A DNA stretch of 64,000 nt, from the NCBI GenBank assembly GCA_006538405.1, contig BJKQ01000003.1, forward strand, positions 186,001-250,000, read 5' to 3'. The notes under the pieces are model-generated. The model was not told the origin of the DNA. It did not search any database and saw nothing but the letters and a program-made list of their open reading frames with translations. How positions within the stretch are numbered: the stretch's first letter is position 1; each line of letters opens with the position of its first letter. Below are positions 35,443 through 46,484 of the stretch, in pieces. The DNA comes from Hansfordia pulvinata (Eukaryota > Ascomycota > Sordariomycetes > Xylariales). The position numbers and the translations under genes are program-made.

Positions 35443-37379
35443 ATGCCTCCTGCTTCATCATCGTCGTCTCCTGCTGCCGCGGCTGCCGCTTCTGCTTCTT
35501 CTCATCTTGCCTCCTCTTCCTCCTCCTCCTCCTCACACCCCAGCCGCTCCGCCAGAAGCACCTCCAGCATCAAGCTCTCTTCCGTGCCCTCTGCCAATCC
35601 TTCCACCGACTCGTCACCCTCGCCGCCCCGCTACCCTGCGCGCCATCCTTCGCGCCCGTCTTCCGACTTGGCGGATCAGTCCCTTCCGCGTCGTCCAGGC
35701 CATGCGGACTCCTCGGCCCACGTTCATTCTCCCGACCCTCAACCTACAATACGCCCGTCTCGCCCACACGTGAAAGACAAGGACAAGAAGCAGAAGAAGA
35801 AAGTAGCGTTCCGCATCGATAATCATCACCACCACCACCAAGACCCCGACTCAGACTCCGATTCAGACGGCCCCGGTTTCACCATGGCCCCCGCCGACGA
35901 GGACCAGGCCACGCTGCTGAGCCCCGGTCACTTCGAGTCGCCCCTCCTCAAGCAGAAGCCCTCCCACGACGACCGCGCGCCGCCCCACGATGGCCGCGGC
36001 CGCTACAAGCAGGAGCGCTCGTCGCGCGATAGCTACGACGACGACGACGCCGATGCGCGTGATAATCTCCTCAACACCGACCCTCTCCACGGCCATGCTG
36101 GTGGCGCCCGCCGCCCGGCCATGATGCGCTCCCAGTCTCCCGACACCCAGGCCAAGGAGGCGGGCCGCAAGAAGTACATCTACGCCGGCATCTTCCTCCT
36201 CATCTCTCTCGTCTCCTTCTCCGTCCAGACCGAGCTGGGCGCCTACGTCCAGCATGAGCTCGGCTGGAACAAGTCGTACTGCATGCTCTACCTCACCCAC
36301 GGCTCGTGGGTCATCCTCTGGCCTGCCCAGCTGCTCATCCTGCGCCTGCAAAAGTGGAAGACGCCCTGGCCCGTATTCTGGCGCCGCCACGTCCAGGGCC
36401 TGCGCTCCACCGCCCACATGGTCTTCACCCAGGACCTCGAGATGCCGCACTCGGGCAGCCCCAGCCCTGTACCCTACCTGCTGCGCACTACGGCCTTTGT
36501 CACCAGCTGCTTGACCGTGGCCGGCCTCGGCTGGTACGTCGCTGTCAACATGACCAGCCCTAGCGACCTGACGGCCATCTACAACTGCAGCGCCTTCTTC
36601 GCCTATGCCTTCAGCGTGCCTTTGCTGCGCGAGAAGCTGCGCATCGACAAGTCCATTGCGGTCCTCGTCGCCATAGCCGGTGTTCTCATCGTGGCCTACG
36701 GCGACTCCAAGGAGCCTGGTCACGGCGGTGGCGCCAAGGACCCCGGCACCGGCACCGGCACTCGTCTACTCGGAAACCTCATCATCGGCGCCAGCTCCGT
36801 CCTCTACGGTCTCTACGAAGTCCTCTACAAGCGCTGGGCCTGCCCTCCCGAGGGGTCGACCCCAGCCGCGGCATGATCTTCGCCAACGCCTTTGGCTCCT
36901 GCATTGGCGCCTTCACCCTGCTGGTTTTATGGGTCCCGCTGCCTATCCTGCACTTCCTCGGCTGGGAGCTGTTCGAGCTGCCCACCGGCATGACAGCCGT
37001 CTGGCTCTTCGTCAGCGTCATCATGAACGCCACCTTTGCTGGGTCTTTCCTCGTCCTCATTTCCCTGACCAGCCCCGTCCTGAGCTCCGTCGCCGCTCTC
37101 CTGACCATCTTCATCGTCGCCATTCTCGACTGGCTCCTTAAGGGCGAGTCTCTCAGTCTTTCCGCCATCGTCGGCGGTTGCCTCATTATCGCCGCCTTCC
37201 TCGTGCTGAGCTGGAGCACCTGGCGTGAGATCACCGAGGAGGAGAGCCACAAGGCCAGCCTCGAGGCCGGCATCCACACCGGTGCCGCCAACGTCGATTG
37301 GAGCAGCGAGGATGAAGAGGCTAATGATGACGACGACGACGAGCGCCGGCGCTCCGTCAATGACAAGGTCGGGCCGTAA
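35443..37379 (+). CDS. DMT-superfamily (EamA/SLC35F-like) transporter, ten TM (single-base frameshift)
   Basis: About 645 residues if one G is added to the GGGG run at 36852-36855. The join reads WACPPEG-VDPSRGMIFANAFG. The first ~240 residues are disordered and Ser/Pro/His-rich, with a poly-His-Asp/Ser stretch and acidic patches. Ten TM segments then follow: KKYIYAGIFLLISLVSFSVQ; the segment YLTHGSWVILWPAQLLIL; one after LLRTTAFVTSC; YNCSAFFAYAFSVPLL; SIAVLVAIAGVLIVAYG; LLGNLIIGASSVLYGLYEVL; and four more after the shift (IGAFTLLVLWVPLPIL; WLFVSVIMNATFAGSFLVL; SVAALLTIFIVAILDWLL; IVGGCLIIAAFLVLSW). The tail is acidic (EEANDDDDDE). Ten TMs and the YNCSAFFAY/LLREKL signature indicate the fungal DMT group that includes Thi74/YML018C-like vacuolar proteins. 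The substrate is unknown. The start could lie further downstream (an ATG at 35884), because the N-terminus is low complexity. Confidence 0.88.
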
Positions 37380-39431
37380 AGCGCGCAGACGGTCGCGAAG
37401 AAAGGGACGACGTGAACGACCTGTTGTATACTCTTGCCCTCTTTTACACTTTTTCTTTTCTTCGTTTTTTTTCTCTTTTTCGCTCTCATCTGTTACAGAG
37501 TAACCCTTTGCAAACATTCAGCATACCCACTGTTTGGGTCCTTCATAGAGCCTCGCAGCCGAAACGCCGCAATGAAGCCGGGGTTTCGGGAGAGTGGACA
37601 TGCCCATCCGCTCTCCCGCCCCTTTATACCCCACTCGCCTGTCTGCGCTCATGTACCGCGATCAAGACAACGCATTTGGATATTCCAACTCTATTTCTCC
37701 AAACTTTGAGCGCGTACCTCCGAAGTCTGCACTCGGTGTTGCGTCGCGTATTCTTTTCATCAGGTGTGACAGGGTCTTCGCGAGGGTGAGGTACGGGCAG
37801 ACCTGTCTATTTTTGTGTATTGTCGCCCGCTCACTCGCGCAAGGGGGCCTCGCAGCCTCAGGTGGTTTCTTTCTGGCCTTTTTGCATCTGCCAGTATGGT
37901 TCTTGGTTTCATTCCCCCCACGGGATCCACTGCCGGGACTCTTTTTTTTTGAGGCATCGGCGTTCAGGGATGGCATGCAGGCGTTTTGTTGTATTTCCAC
38001 GTAGCAAAACTACTCCTTAAATATACATGTATATGAATATATATATATATCGTTCTTCACATGATACGACAGAACTCGAGCTCCACCAGCCGTCGATTCG
38101 AATTCGCGCCTGGCTGGGCTGTCCTATGTCGTATGTCGCCCGGCTTCGTTACTTGGAAGAAACGTGACACCGATAAAGGCTGCCGCCAGCCAGCTCGCCG
38201 TGGCGCAGAAAGAAGGTTTCGGGGGGTCCTGGAGACGCGAAGAGCTGGCGGATCCCCTAGGGTCTGGGGTCAGCAGGCGGCGGCGCTGGCGAGTTTTGGG
38301 AGAGAAGACAAGTCTACGCGCTTTGCTGATTGCGCAGAGGCCTCTTTTTAGGGGTGCTACACCGGGGGCAAGCGGAGAACCAGATCGGGAAGGGGGTCCC
38401 TCGGGCATTTGCGCGTTAGCAGCGCAGCGCAGCGCTGCTTGCGAAGCCCAGCCGTCCCGTGGGAGTTCCCATCTCACAGCTTAGCGGTTAGACCAGAGAG
38501 GACAGGAGGTGGACGCGGCACCATCCGGATATTGAGGCGTTTATAAGCCCGATGTTCTATTTCCATTTGCAGAGATAAGATCTAATAGGGGTAAGTTGGG
38601 TGTAGGTGGGGAGGCTGTCGAGGTAGGCAGGTGCTGCGGGGGCGGTCCTCATCGGTGGCAACTCTCGAGTCTGCGGCGGGCGTGTCCGGGTCTGCGAAGA
38701 GACGGCGCCAGCCCCCCCTTTTTGCACATGCCTCATCCCATGGCCCCATGTTCGTCACGAACAGCTCGGCTACAATAGACGCCCTGCTTGCATGAAGTCC
38801 CCGCGGTTCTAAATGCTCGCCCGTCTCGCGTTATCGCCACGCTTTTAAAGCCGGGGGGACCAGTCGTGTTGACTCGGAAGGGTTTCCTCCCGCGTGCGCT
38901 TTGCGGGGGGGCCGATTGACCAGTGTGCCTTAAGCGCTGCGGCGTAAGCTATTCACGCCTGGGGACGCCGATGGCTGGAGAGGGAGAGGGCCGGTGGCAG
39001 AAGACACAAAGACGGCGCGCTGCCGTCTGCTCTCATCCCGCGGTGTACCCTCCGGCCGTGCGAATCGATCATCCTCGGGGCGAGAGCCGCGGCGCAGAAG
39101 CCCTGCGCTCTGGCATTGCATGCGCATCACGCCCAGAAGAACGGCGGGATGGACGGGACGTTGTCGCTGTGCCAATGCCCCGAGTCGGGCAGCGTCTCGA
39201 CGCCCCGGAATGCTACTCGCTGCATCCCCGGCTGGCTATTTAAACCCCAGTTTTTAAGTCAGTACACGTTTCCATCCTCGCCTACTCTGCCACGCACACA
39301 AGTCCCCGGCCTCACTGAGGCATGATCGCGGCGGGAGGGCCGACCCGACAAACGAACGCGGTCTCCTGTCTTCGATAGGGTTCATCTCATCGCGCGCACT
39401 TCTGGGGAGGCGAAAGCGGGGCTTGGTGTTT
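37380..39431. other. Intergenic, no gene seen
   Basis: About 2 kb. It begins with the transporter's 3' region, a T/C-rich tract at about 37433-37490 and an AT-rich patch at 38025-38050 with TATACATGTATA followed by (TA)n, a plausible polyadenylation or terminator neighbourhood. No motif-bearing frame. Confidence 0.55.
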
Positions 39432-40832
39432 TCACTGGGGGTCGTGAGGGTTGTTGTGCACTGACAAGAAGTGGTTCCATGGGGCCCCCACGCTGCCAGA
39501 TCCCGCGTCGCCCTTCTCCGGCGGCACGCGCACAAAGACGCCGTCGCGCTCGGGCTTCCAGATGGCGACGCCACTCTGCCCGAGGAACTCGAGGGCCCAG
39601 TTCCAGGCGCCCTGGTCGAGGGTGTCGCCGCTCTCGAAGACGCGCAGGGCCTCCCAGTGGCGGCGCGAGAGGCCCTCGGAGGAGGCCTGCTCGCGGGGGT
39701 TGTCGGGGGCGCCGTTGAACGAGGACATCTCGCGCATGATGGCGCTGTAGGCCGAGTTGCGCTCCTGCCACAGGTCGGAGCGGTCGACCTGGGCCATGGC
39801 CTGGGCGTCCTCGAGCAGGGGGTTCTCCGGGGTCGGGGTCAGGCGCAGGTAGAGGCGCTCGAGGGGCGGCAGGTGGTGGACGAAGACGGTCAGGTGGTGC
39901 CACAGGGGAAGACGGCGACGTAGCTCAGGTCGACGACGGAGGCGGGGATCATAGGCTCGATGTTGGGGTGCTCCCCGCCTCCGAGCAGGGCGCCGAGCAT
40001 GGAGGGCGGCTGGCGCTGGAAGAACTCGTACGTCTTGTAGACGTTGACGAAGGAGCCCTCGTTGAGCAGCAGCGAGGTCCAGGGGCGGATGGTGAGCAAG
40101 GGGCAAGGGGGCGCCCTCTTCCTCCGGGACGCCGGCTCGGGCGTCAGCGGGTTGAAGCCGCCGGCCGTCTCGGAGGTGGCGGACCCGGGGTCCTTGAAGA
40201 AGACGGGGCCGCCGCCGGCCTTGGCGCGGACGTCCCGCGACTCGCGGGCGAGGGAGAAGATGTGGTTCTCGAAGCCGAAGGACCAGGCGTCCTCGAGGAA
40301 GAGCATGCGGGACAGGAACGCGGCGAGGGTGGCGGGCGGCGCGATGAGGGTGAAGCGCAGGGGTCGAGGACGGAGAAGAGCTGGTCCCACAGCCACTCGA
40401 GGTCGTTGGGGCGGACGTGGGGGGTGCGGTTCTCGGCGTCGGCGACGCGGTCGACGTAGGTCAGCATCATGGTGACGGACTCGACGCCGCGGTCCAGCCG
40501 GTTGTCCTCGAGGAAGCGGAGCAGCGCGATGGGGTTGAGCGTGAAGGCCTGCAGCGAGGAGATGTCGGGCCGCCAGACCACGTGCCTGAAGAGCAGGGGC
40601 AGGACGAGGGCGCGCAGGCCCTTGCTCACGCACGAGACGGTCTTGATCACGTAGTCCCCGGTCCCCTTGAGCAGGTCGTCCGTGGGCTGCTGCTCGAGGC
40701 GCACGGTGGACGGGGCGGGCTGCTCGAGGAGGCGCAGTACGGACAGCATGATCTCGGCCGGCATGTCAGTGATGGACGCCTTGGCCGGGGTGCCGTTGCG
40801 GGCCCCGCGGGGGGCCGCGGCGGGGCTTCCAT
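39432..40832 (-). CDS. F-box-like fungal protein (two or three single-base frameshifts)
   Basis: About 467 residues after adding one base at each of two GGGG runs on the plus strand, 40360-40363 (LFSVLDP-LRFTLIAPP) and 39905-39908 (AVFP-LWHHLTVF). The block MPAEIMLSVLRLLEQP at 40764 followed by VSCVSKGLRALVLPLLFRHV resembles an F-box helix bundle, the substrate-receptor motif of SCF ubiquitin ligases. The remainder (LEWLWDQLFSVL; AAFLSRMLFLEDAWSFGFEN; PWTSLLLNEGSFVNVYKTYE; SVVDLSYVAVFP; LPPLERLYLRLTPTPENPLL; EGLSRRHWEALRVFESG; ALEFLGQSGVAIWKPERDG) is leucine-rich and typical of fungal F-box proteins that score position effects along a hillside of helices. The real start is probably the CGCCATGG at 40832, which needs a third added base in the G/C runs around 40804-40824. 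Otherwise it is 40764. Confidence 0.75.
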
Positions 40833-41954
40833 GGCGACGAGCGGGCGGAAGCTATCCGGAACGGAGAAGAGGGGCCCAGCCGGCCGAGGATACAAGCCAA
40901 AACGACAAGAGGAGGAGAGAGTGAGAGAGAAGAAGAAGAAGAAGAAGAAGAAGAAGGAGAAGGAGAAGGAGAAGGCCTTGACGATGGTGGCGGGGGCAGG
41001 GATACGCTGTGGGGGCGCTTTGCGACGGACGGACGGGCGAGCAGGCGGGCAGGCGGCTGGTGCCGGGACCCAGTGCAACAAAAATGTTATTCCAGATGAC
41101 GAGGCCGAGGCTGTGACAGCATTGTCACGACGGGATTGCCCAAGGAAGCAGCCTCTGGCGTCGACGTGGGCAGGTAGGCGATGGCGGAGGTGAGGCTGTT
41201 CAAGACCTAACAGGTACGATACATCTACCTAAACGGGTGGCCTGGGGTCGTCGTCCAGCTCTTCGTCACTGGAAGCCGGGGTTGCCTGTGCACTGCTGCG
41301 CTCCAGTCCAGGGCTGCAAGCTTCTGGTGGCATGTAGGGGCAAGTACCTACCCCCTACCTACCTAGTAGCCCCGTTACGGTAGGTACCGTACCTAACGGA
41401 GGGTTGGGGGCAGTGCCAGTCGAGTCGCGACGTTCGGTGACGGAACAGGCGCTGGCTGACACGAGATGGCGCGACGACGGTGAAAGGCCCGTTGTTTCCG
41501 ATGCGGCTTGCGGGGTTCCACGGCCTTTCCCGCCGCCGTGGTTTTTGCACGTGAATCGGGAAATAATGATTTGGATAGAAATGGTGGTGGTATTGATATT
41601 GTAAAATGGAGAGTCTTCCGGTCTGCCTGATCCCAGTACAGACTGCCTTTATGCCCTTCTTGTACGGTCGTCCCTTCCACACGGCGCTGCTTGTAGATAT
41701 CCGCCATGAAAGTAATGTCATGATTGGAACTACAACTTCAGCCTCACGTCCAGTTCTAAAGTACCTACCTACCTGCTTAGGTTGGGCAACCTCGAGTACA
41801 AGGTACTGATGGAATGTCCAATGGAAGACTTTCATTGCTCGGGCTGCTTGCGAGAACCCGATGGCCAGACCTCGACCAACGAGCTTCCATCAGTGTCACT
41901 CCTGTCCGGCGATCTAGCCTCCGCATTTGACAGCCCCGATGGGATACCGCTACA
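40833..41954. other. Intergenic, no gene seen
   Basis: About 1.1 kb between two minus-strand genes. The part next to 40833 is the pyrimidine-rich (coding-strand) leader of the F-box-like gene. Further left-to-right, 41170-41400 and 41760-41775 carry a cluster of TACCTACC/GGTAGGTA matches, including a near-palindrome at about 41380-41396. Confidence 0.5.
40928..40974 (+). repeat. (GAA)n/(GGAGAA)n purine tract
   Basis: GAA triplets followed by GGAGAA units. On the minus strand this is a TTC/TTCTCC pyrimidine tract ~100 bp upstream of the F-box-like start, so probably a promoter or leader CT-box rather than code. Confidence 0.85.
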
Positions 41955-43420
41955 TCATCCCTGACCAGGAAGCGTGGTCGTGGTCGTGTCCGCCCCATGG
42001 CCGTGGCCCCCTCCATGGCCACCGCCCCCACTGTGGCCATGGCTGTGTCCGGAGAACCAGTGGCTGTGAGAAGAGCTGTGGTGAGAGGAGCTGTGATGAG
42101 CTGGGCCGTGAGTGCCGTGGCCGTGGTCTCCGCCGAGGTGAGGCACGAGGTTTCCCAACGCCGACCAGGAAAGCCCCCTGGGTGAGACCCGTGGTTATGG
42201 GTGCCGTTATGGCCACTGTGCGCCGAGCCTTGATTCCACGCCCCGTAGTCTCCGTGAGAATGCCCCTGTCCTCCTGTGTGGTGCTGTCCTCCGAGCCCAT
42301 GGCTCGGAGGCGCCGCGGAATGCGCACCCCATGGCTGTGAGCTGCTGAAGTGACATCTCCGTGGCCATGAGCCGCGTGGGCCGCGTGTGACGACGAGTGC
42401 CCCCGGCATCCGCGCCGGGAGCCCCGTGGTCCTCCTGCAGCGCCCCCGAGAGGCCGTCGCCTACCCCGAGGTCCGCCAGGTCGGCCGCCGTGAACAGGAA
42501 CGGGTCCATGGCCGGCCCCTGGCTCTGCTCGTGGTCCGTGCCGGGGGGTCGAGGGGCGGAACCGCCCGGCGGGCCTGGTACGCCATGACGGCCGGGGTGG
42601 CGGGGACGGTGGCGGCGCGGCGGGCCAACGACTCGTAGAGAGCGACGGCGGCGGGGCGCGCGGGGAGGAGGTCGGCGGCGAGGGCGCGGCCGAAGCCGCA
42701 GCGGTCGAGCAGCCTCTGGAAGGGGGTGCGCAGGTTGCGGCGGAACCAGGGGTAGTCGGCGGCGCGGGCCTGGAGGATCTGCTTGGAGAAGCGGCGCAGG
42801 AAGTGCTGGCAGTTGTTGAAGACGAGGTTGTAGCGGAAGCGCGGCTCGAAGGCGCGGAACAGCTCGTCGACGCGCTCGCGGCCCAGCCGGGTCCAGCCGA
42901 TCAGGCAGACGTGGAAGCCCTCGACGGGCGACCGGGCGCGGCTCGCCAGCATCTCCTCGCGCGTCGGCAGCGGGTTGCTCTCGTCCTCCCCGTCTTCGCT
43001 GTTGTCGCTGCTGTTGTCGCCATCACGCCGCCGATGCCGCCGCCGCCGCCAGGGCGTGATGTTGGGCGTGATGCGCGCCGTCGTCGACGCCAGGCCGGCC
43101 CAGGTGCCGATCCAGTGGTGCTCGGGCGCCACGCGCAGCTCGTACTTGTGGCCGTACGTGTAGATGACCTGGTGCTTGAGGCGCCCGTTGTGGATGTACC
43201 GCGAGAACCACACCTTCTCGCCCCTCGAGTGGTCCCGCTGCTCCTGCTCCCGCCTCGCCAGCTCGCGCTCCAGCGCCGCGCGCAGCCGCTCCGCGTACGC
43301 CGGGCCGTGCCGCCCGCGGTACCACACGAAGCCCAGCACGGCCAGCACCACGACGCCGAACGGCACGCACAAGCCGGCGATCCACTTGGTGTCGTCGGAG
43401 CCTAGGCTGCGGGGTGCCAT
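41955..43420 (-). CDS. Membrane-anchored LRAT/NlpC-P60-like protein with His-rich tail (four single-base frameshifts)
   Basis: About 489 residues after adding one base at each of four G/C runs (plus-strand 42543-42548, 42400-42404, 42327-42330, 42174-42178). Start MAPRSLG at 43420 in a GCCATGG context. A TM helix lies at about 13-33 (WIAGLCVPFGVVVLAVLGFV), then a basic/acidic coiled segment (ERLRAALERELARREQEQRD). The segment HKYELRVAPEHHWIGTWAGL holds candidate catalytic His 101/102. An Arg-rich/acidic linker precedes VEGFHVCLIGWTRLGRERVD and RYNLVFNNCQHFLRRFSKQI, where NNCQHF (Cys204) resembles the NCEHF box of LRAT and the cysteine motif of permuted papain-like PPPDE/NlpC-P60 proteins. The last ~130 residues are His/Gly/Ser-rich with about 34 His. 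The frame before the first break (to ~42550) is directly open. The tail depends on the repairs, but all four repaired frames give His-rich sequence. Enzyme activity is inference. Confidence 0.72.
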
Positions 43421-45431
43421 GGCCGGGCGAGCCAGGGACCTGCCGTGTCCGTCCGTCGTTCGGGAAAAGCTCACGAGGACGACTGAGCGCAGACTGGACC
43501 GACGTTGGTGGGTGCTGCTGCTCGAGATGTTGAGTGATGGGATATCGTGAGCTGGGGTTTGGGCCCTCACACTGTACCAGCCACTCATCTCTCGCGCAAG
43601 GTTTCACGTTCTGTTCCCGCCATCTTTATACTTGAGTTGCAAATGGGCCTCAGAGTGAGAATGAGGCTCCCAGCCCAGAGGCAGCCTTGTCACCTCACCC
43701 CTGCAAACCGCCTAGGCCCAATTCGCCTGTGGCTGTGCCTCGACAGTCACAGTTTCTGTAGCTCTACCCTGTAGACAGCGGGCTGCTATGCGAGTACTGC
43801 TTTGCGACATGGGAAGGAAAACACGTCATGCCCTAGGGGAGTCATGCCTCGAGTCGACTGTGCTCGACAACCCCTGTTGCGGCGTTTATCGCGGCGGGGA
43901 GGCTTGAACCCTCGCTTCTCCAGAGCAGCTCGACCAAAACAGGTTCATGACAAGGATTGGCGGACGATGCCCGTGAATAATGAGTGAGGTCGTGCGGAGG
44001 AGCTTCGACTGTAAGGAGCACGCTTCCCTGCTGTGCTAGAAGACAATGATGCTGATCGAAAATCGACAATTCCGCCAATTTGCCTCGTGACCGTTGCAAG
44101 TCGTCCCTTGGGCACGTACGACACGTACGGGGGTCAGGCAAGAGTTGTAGAGGGAGACGTAAGGACTAAGGAGGGCGTCTAGATCGTCGCCACTGCGGAC
44201 GAGACCAGGGGCTTCTTCTCGTAGCAAATGTCTGTCACCCCTCCCCCTCCCTCAAGGGGAGGAAACAGGGAGATGAGCGAAGGGCGGGTGGGAGTTTCAT
44301 ATTTCAAAGGCATCGAGAGAAACGATGAGTGAAATGAAAGAGAAAATGGAACAGCAAATAGAATACATACATAATGAGAAACATGAAAAAAAAAAAAAAA
44401 GGCAGCATACCCGAGAGAATGACGGGAGAGTGGAGGTCGGTATAGAAGGAAGCTATTTGGCCCGGGTCGATCCGGTCATTTCAGCAAATACGACCCATGC
44501 TACACGCGCCATCACAGCCGGAGCAATCTCAGGGTGAAGATCCTAGTCGTCCAGCTCTCGCGCGCATCGTAATAGCCGAATAGGATCAGAGATGGACCCT
44601 ACCCATCTACAAGGCTTCCTTCCGCGCAGGGCTTCCATCTGACGACCCCAAGCCGCATTACGGGTCTATAAGGAGAAGTCCTTGGGCCCGGGCCAACAAG
44701 AAAGTCTGCCGAGGGGTCAATCATATCATGGTCCGCGTCGCGAGGGGTCGTCCATACGATGGCGCTCGGGCTGCTCTCCAGTCCCGCGCTGTAGTGTTAT
44801 CCCGCGTGCGCCTCACCTCAGTCCCAAGCCAGCCGCGTGGGCTGGCTGGGTCAGAGAGGTTGACTCTTGACAGCGATCTCGATCTTCTCCGGCGTCTCCA
44901 GCGGTTCGGCAGCCAGGATCCTCTCACATGGTCGGATCGTGCCCAGGGACCGGTCTCTGTTGCCCGACGAGGCTCCCAGAACAGCCCCGTATGCCAGTCT
45001 CGAGAACTCGGTTGCTTCTTACGCATACAACCTTGACAGCCGGTAGGGACTTTGATTTCAAGCACGTGTGTTCACTGACCAGGTTGACATATCTATTGCA
45101 AGAGACACCCGACCACCTGTGACGAACAAGTCTATTTATGCTCTCCGTATATGCCATCCCGAGGATGGAGCGAGGAGCGAGTCGTGTTCGCCCCTCGCTA
45201 TTCTTTACTAATGATCCAAAAGCATGAACATTATGCCCTGTTCGGGTCTGAGCAATCCGATCGCACAATCGCGCAAGCGGGTAGAAGATCCGGCCTGAAC
45301 ACCAAGCGCCAAACAAACCCGTCATTAACGAACCCCCCAAATCCATACCATACCGGACGCCCAAGTCAAAGGTGTATAGATGTATCTACCAGCCCCGTCC
45401 TGCGCGAGCTTGCATTGGGGGCTTCCTCTCA
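43421..45431. other. Intergenic, no gene seen
   Basis: About 2 kb. 5' region of the preceding minus-strand gene, then AT-richer DNA with a 15-A run at 44386-44400. A GAGGCTTGAACCCTC stretch near 43900 mimics a tRNA T-arm on the minus strand but has no matching acceptor or anticodon arm. No supported gene. Confidence 0.5.
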
Positions 45432-46484
45432 TCAGCCTCGGTACTCGACCACGTGTCGGCGATTAACCGATTGCATCGTGTTGCTGCTCTCCTCGCCTTC
45501 GAAGCGAAGGTTGACTTTTCCGTCCGAGGCCATCTCCATCACTTCGGCTTTGTAGAACGTCGTGGTCTGCGGATACAGCGCCAGGACCACCTTGCCCGTC
45601 TCCAAGGGCTGCAGCACAGTGCCATCTTTGGGGATCAAAATCATGCTGCTGGCGCTTGTGCGGAACTCTTTCTGCGTGCCGTCGTCCGCCGCGTCGGCAT
45701 CGAGCACCTTGTAACGTCGGGATTTACCCTCCCGCGAACCTCCTGGACAATGCCGAGGATCCAGTCCGTCTGCTCATTGTTGACGGGTTTGGGTCTGAAG
45801 GCGACCTCGTCTCCCTTGGAAAAGTTCTGCTTCGACCGCGCAGCACTGGCAGCAGCGCCCGTCTGCGGCTCAACACTACCTGCCTTGACTGTGGGCGTAG
45901 ATCGGTCCTTGGGAGGAACAGAGTCCCGATCACCCTTGCCAGCTCCTGCGCCCATTCGGCGAGACACGGCAGGGTTGGGAGAAGGCACCGGAGAGTCGCC
46001 CGGCACATCAAAGTCGTAGACGGAAGAAGATCCCGGCCCGGCGTCCTTCGTTCTCTGGCCCCCTCTGGACGACGTCTGCTCCTGCTCCTGCTCTTTGGAC
46101 TTCTGCACGGCACGTAGGACTTTCAGTTGCTCTACCAGTGCCGGAAGAGTTTGTTGGGCCGTATCGTTCGCTTTGACTCCTTTCCTAAAGAGGCTGTCTA
46201 GCTCAATGTAGTCCTTCATGGTGAGTGCTATTTGCGGGAAGGCTTCATTAGAATGCACTGACCATCAACAGTATCGGCATACACGCACCTCCTTTGGCTT
46301 GTTTCTCGGCCATGACCTTTTCTTGGGCCTGGATTTCACGCACGTTCGCGCTACTGTCATTGAAGCTGTTGATGGCATCGGGCAGAGCTCTCTGGATGCT
46401 GTCCCAAATGCTAACCTCCTCGCCGTGGCCACCAGCTTCGCTGTTGCGGTTAGGGCCTCTCTGGCGATTTCTTTGCGACGACAT
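45432..46484 (-). CDS. sgf29: SGF29, tandem-Tudor subunit of SAGA (single-base frameshift)
   Basis: Exon 1 46484-46289, intron 46288-46228 (GTGCGT...TAG), exon 2 46227-45432, about 330 residues if one base is added to the CCC at 45731-45733, restoring VRGEGKSRRYKVLDAD. SGF29 reads H3K4 methylation through its double Tudor domain and anchors the SAGA histone acetyltransferase module in the nucleus (family knowledge). The N-terminal helix has the pattern EVSIWDSIQRALPDAINSFN, followed across the intron by ALTMKDYIELDSLFRKGVKA and LPALVEQLKVLRAVQ. A disordered Ser/Pro/Gly linker precedes the Tudor pair (FSKGDEVAFRPKPVNNEQTD, then WILGIVQEV; KVVLALYPQTTTFYKAEVME; GKVNLRFEGEE; VNRRHVVEYRG end). 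The start MSSQRNRQRG was chosen by family length. The frame is open upstream to 47312, and an ATG at 46844 would add 120 residues. Confidence 0.9.

Noticed and set aside
36852..36855. Programmed ribosomal frameshift in the transporter
   Set aside because: No slippery heptamer or clear pseudoknot is evident, and the same kind of break recurs at unrelated genes, favouring a sequence error.
43885..43960. tRNA-like T-arm on the minus strand (GAGGGTTCAAGCCTC)
   Set aside because: Only four T-stem pairs form. No acceptor stem, anticodon arm or CCA-side pairing could be built around it.
31253..45733. Introns as the explanation of the frame breaks
   Set aside because: No GT-AG pair of normal fungal length keeps the conserved residues on both sides, whereas a single added base at a G/C run does so in every case.
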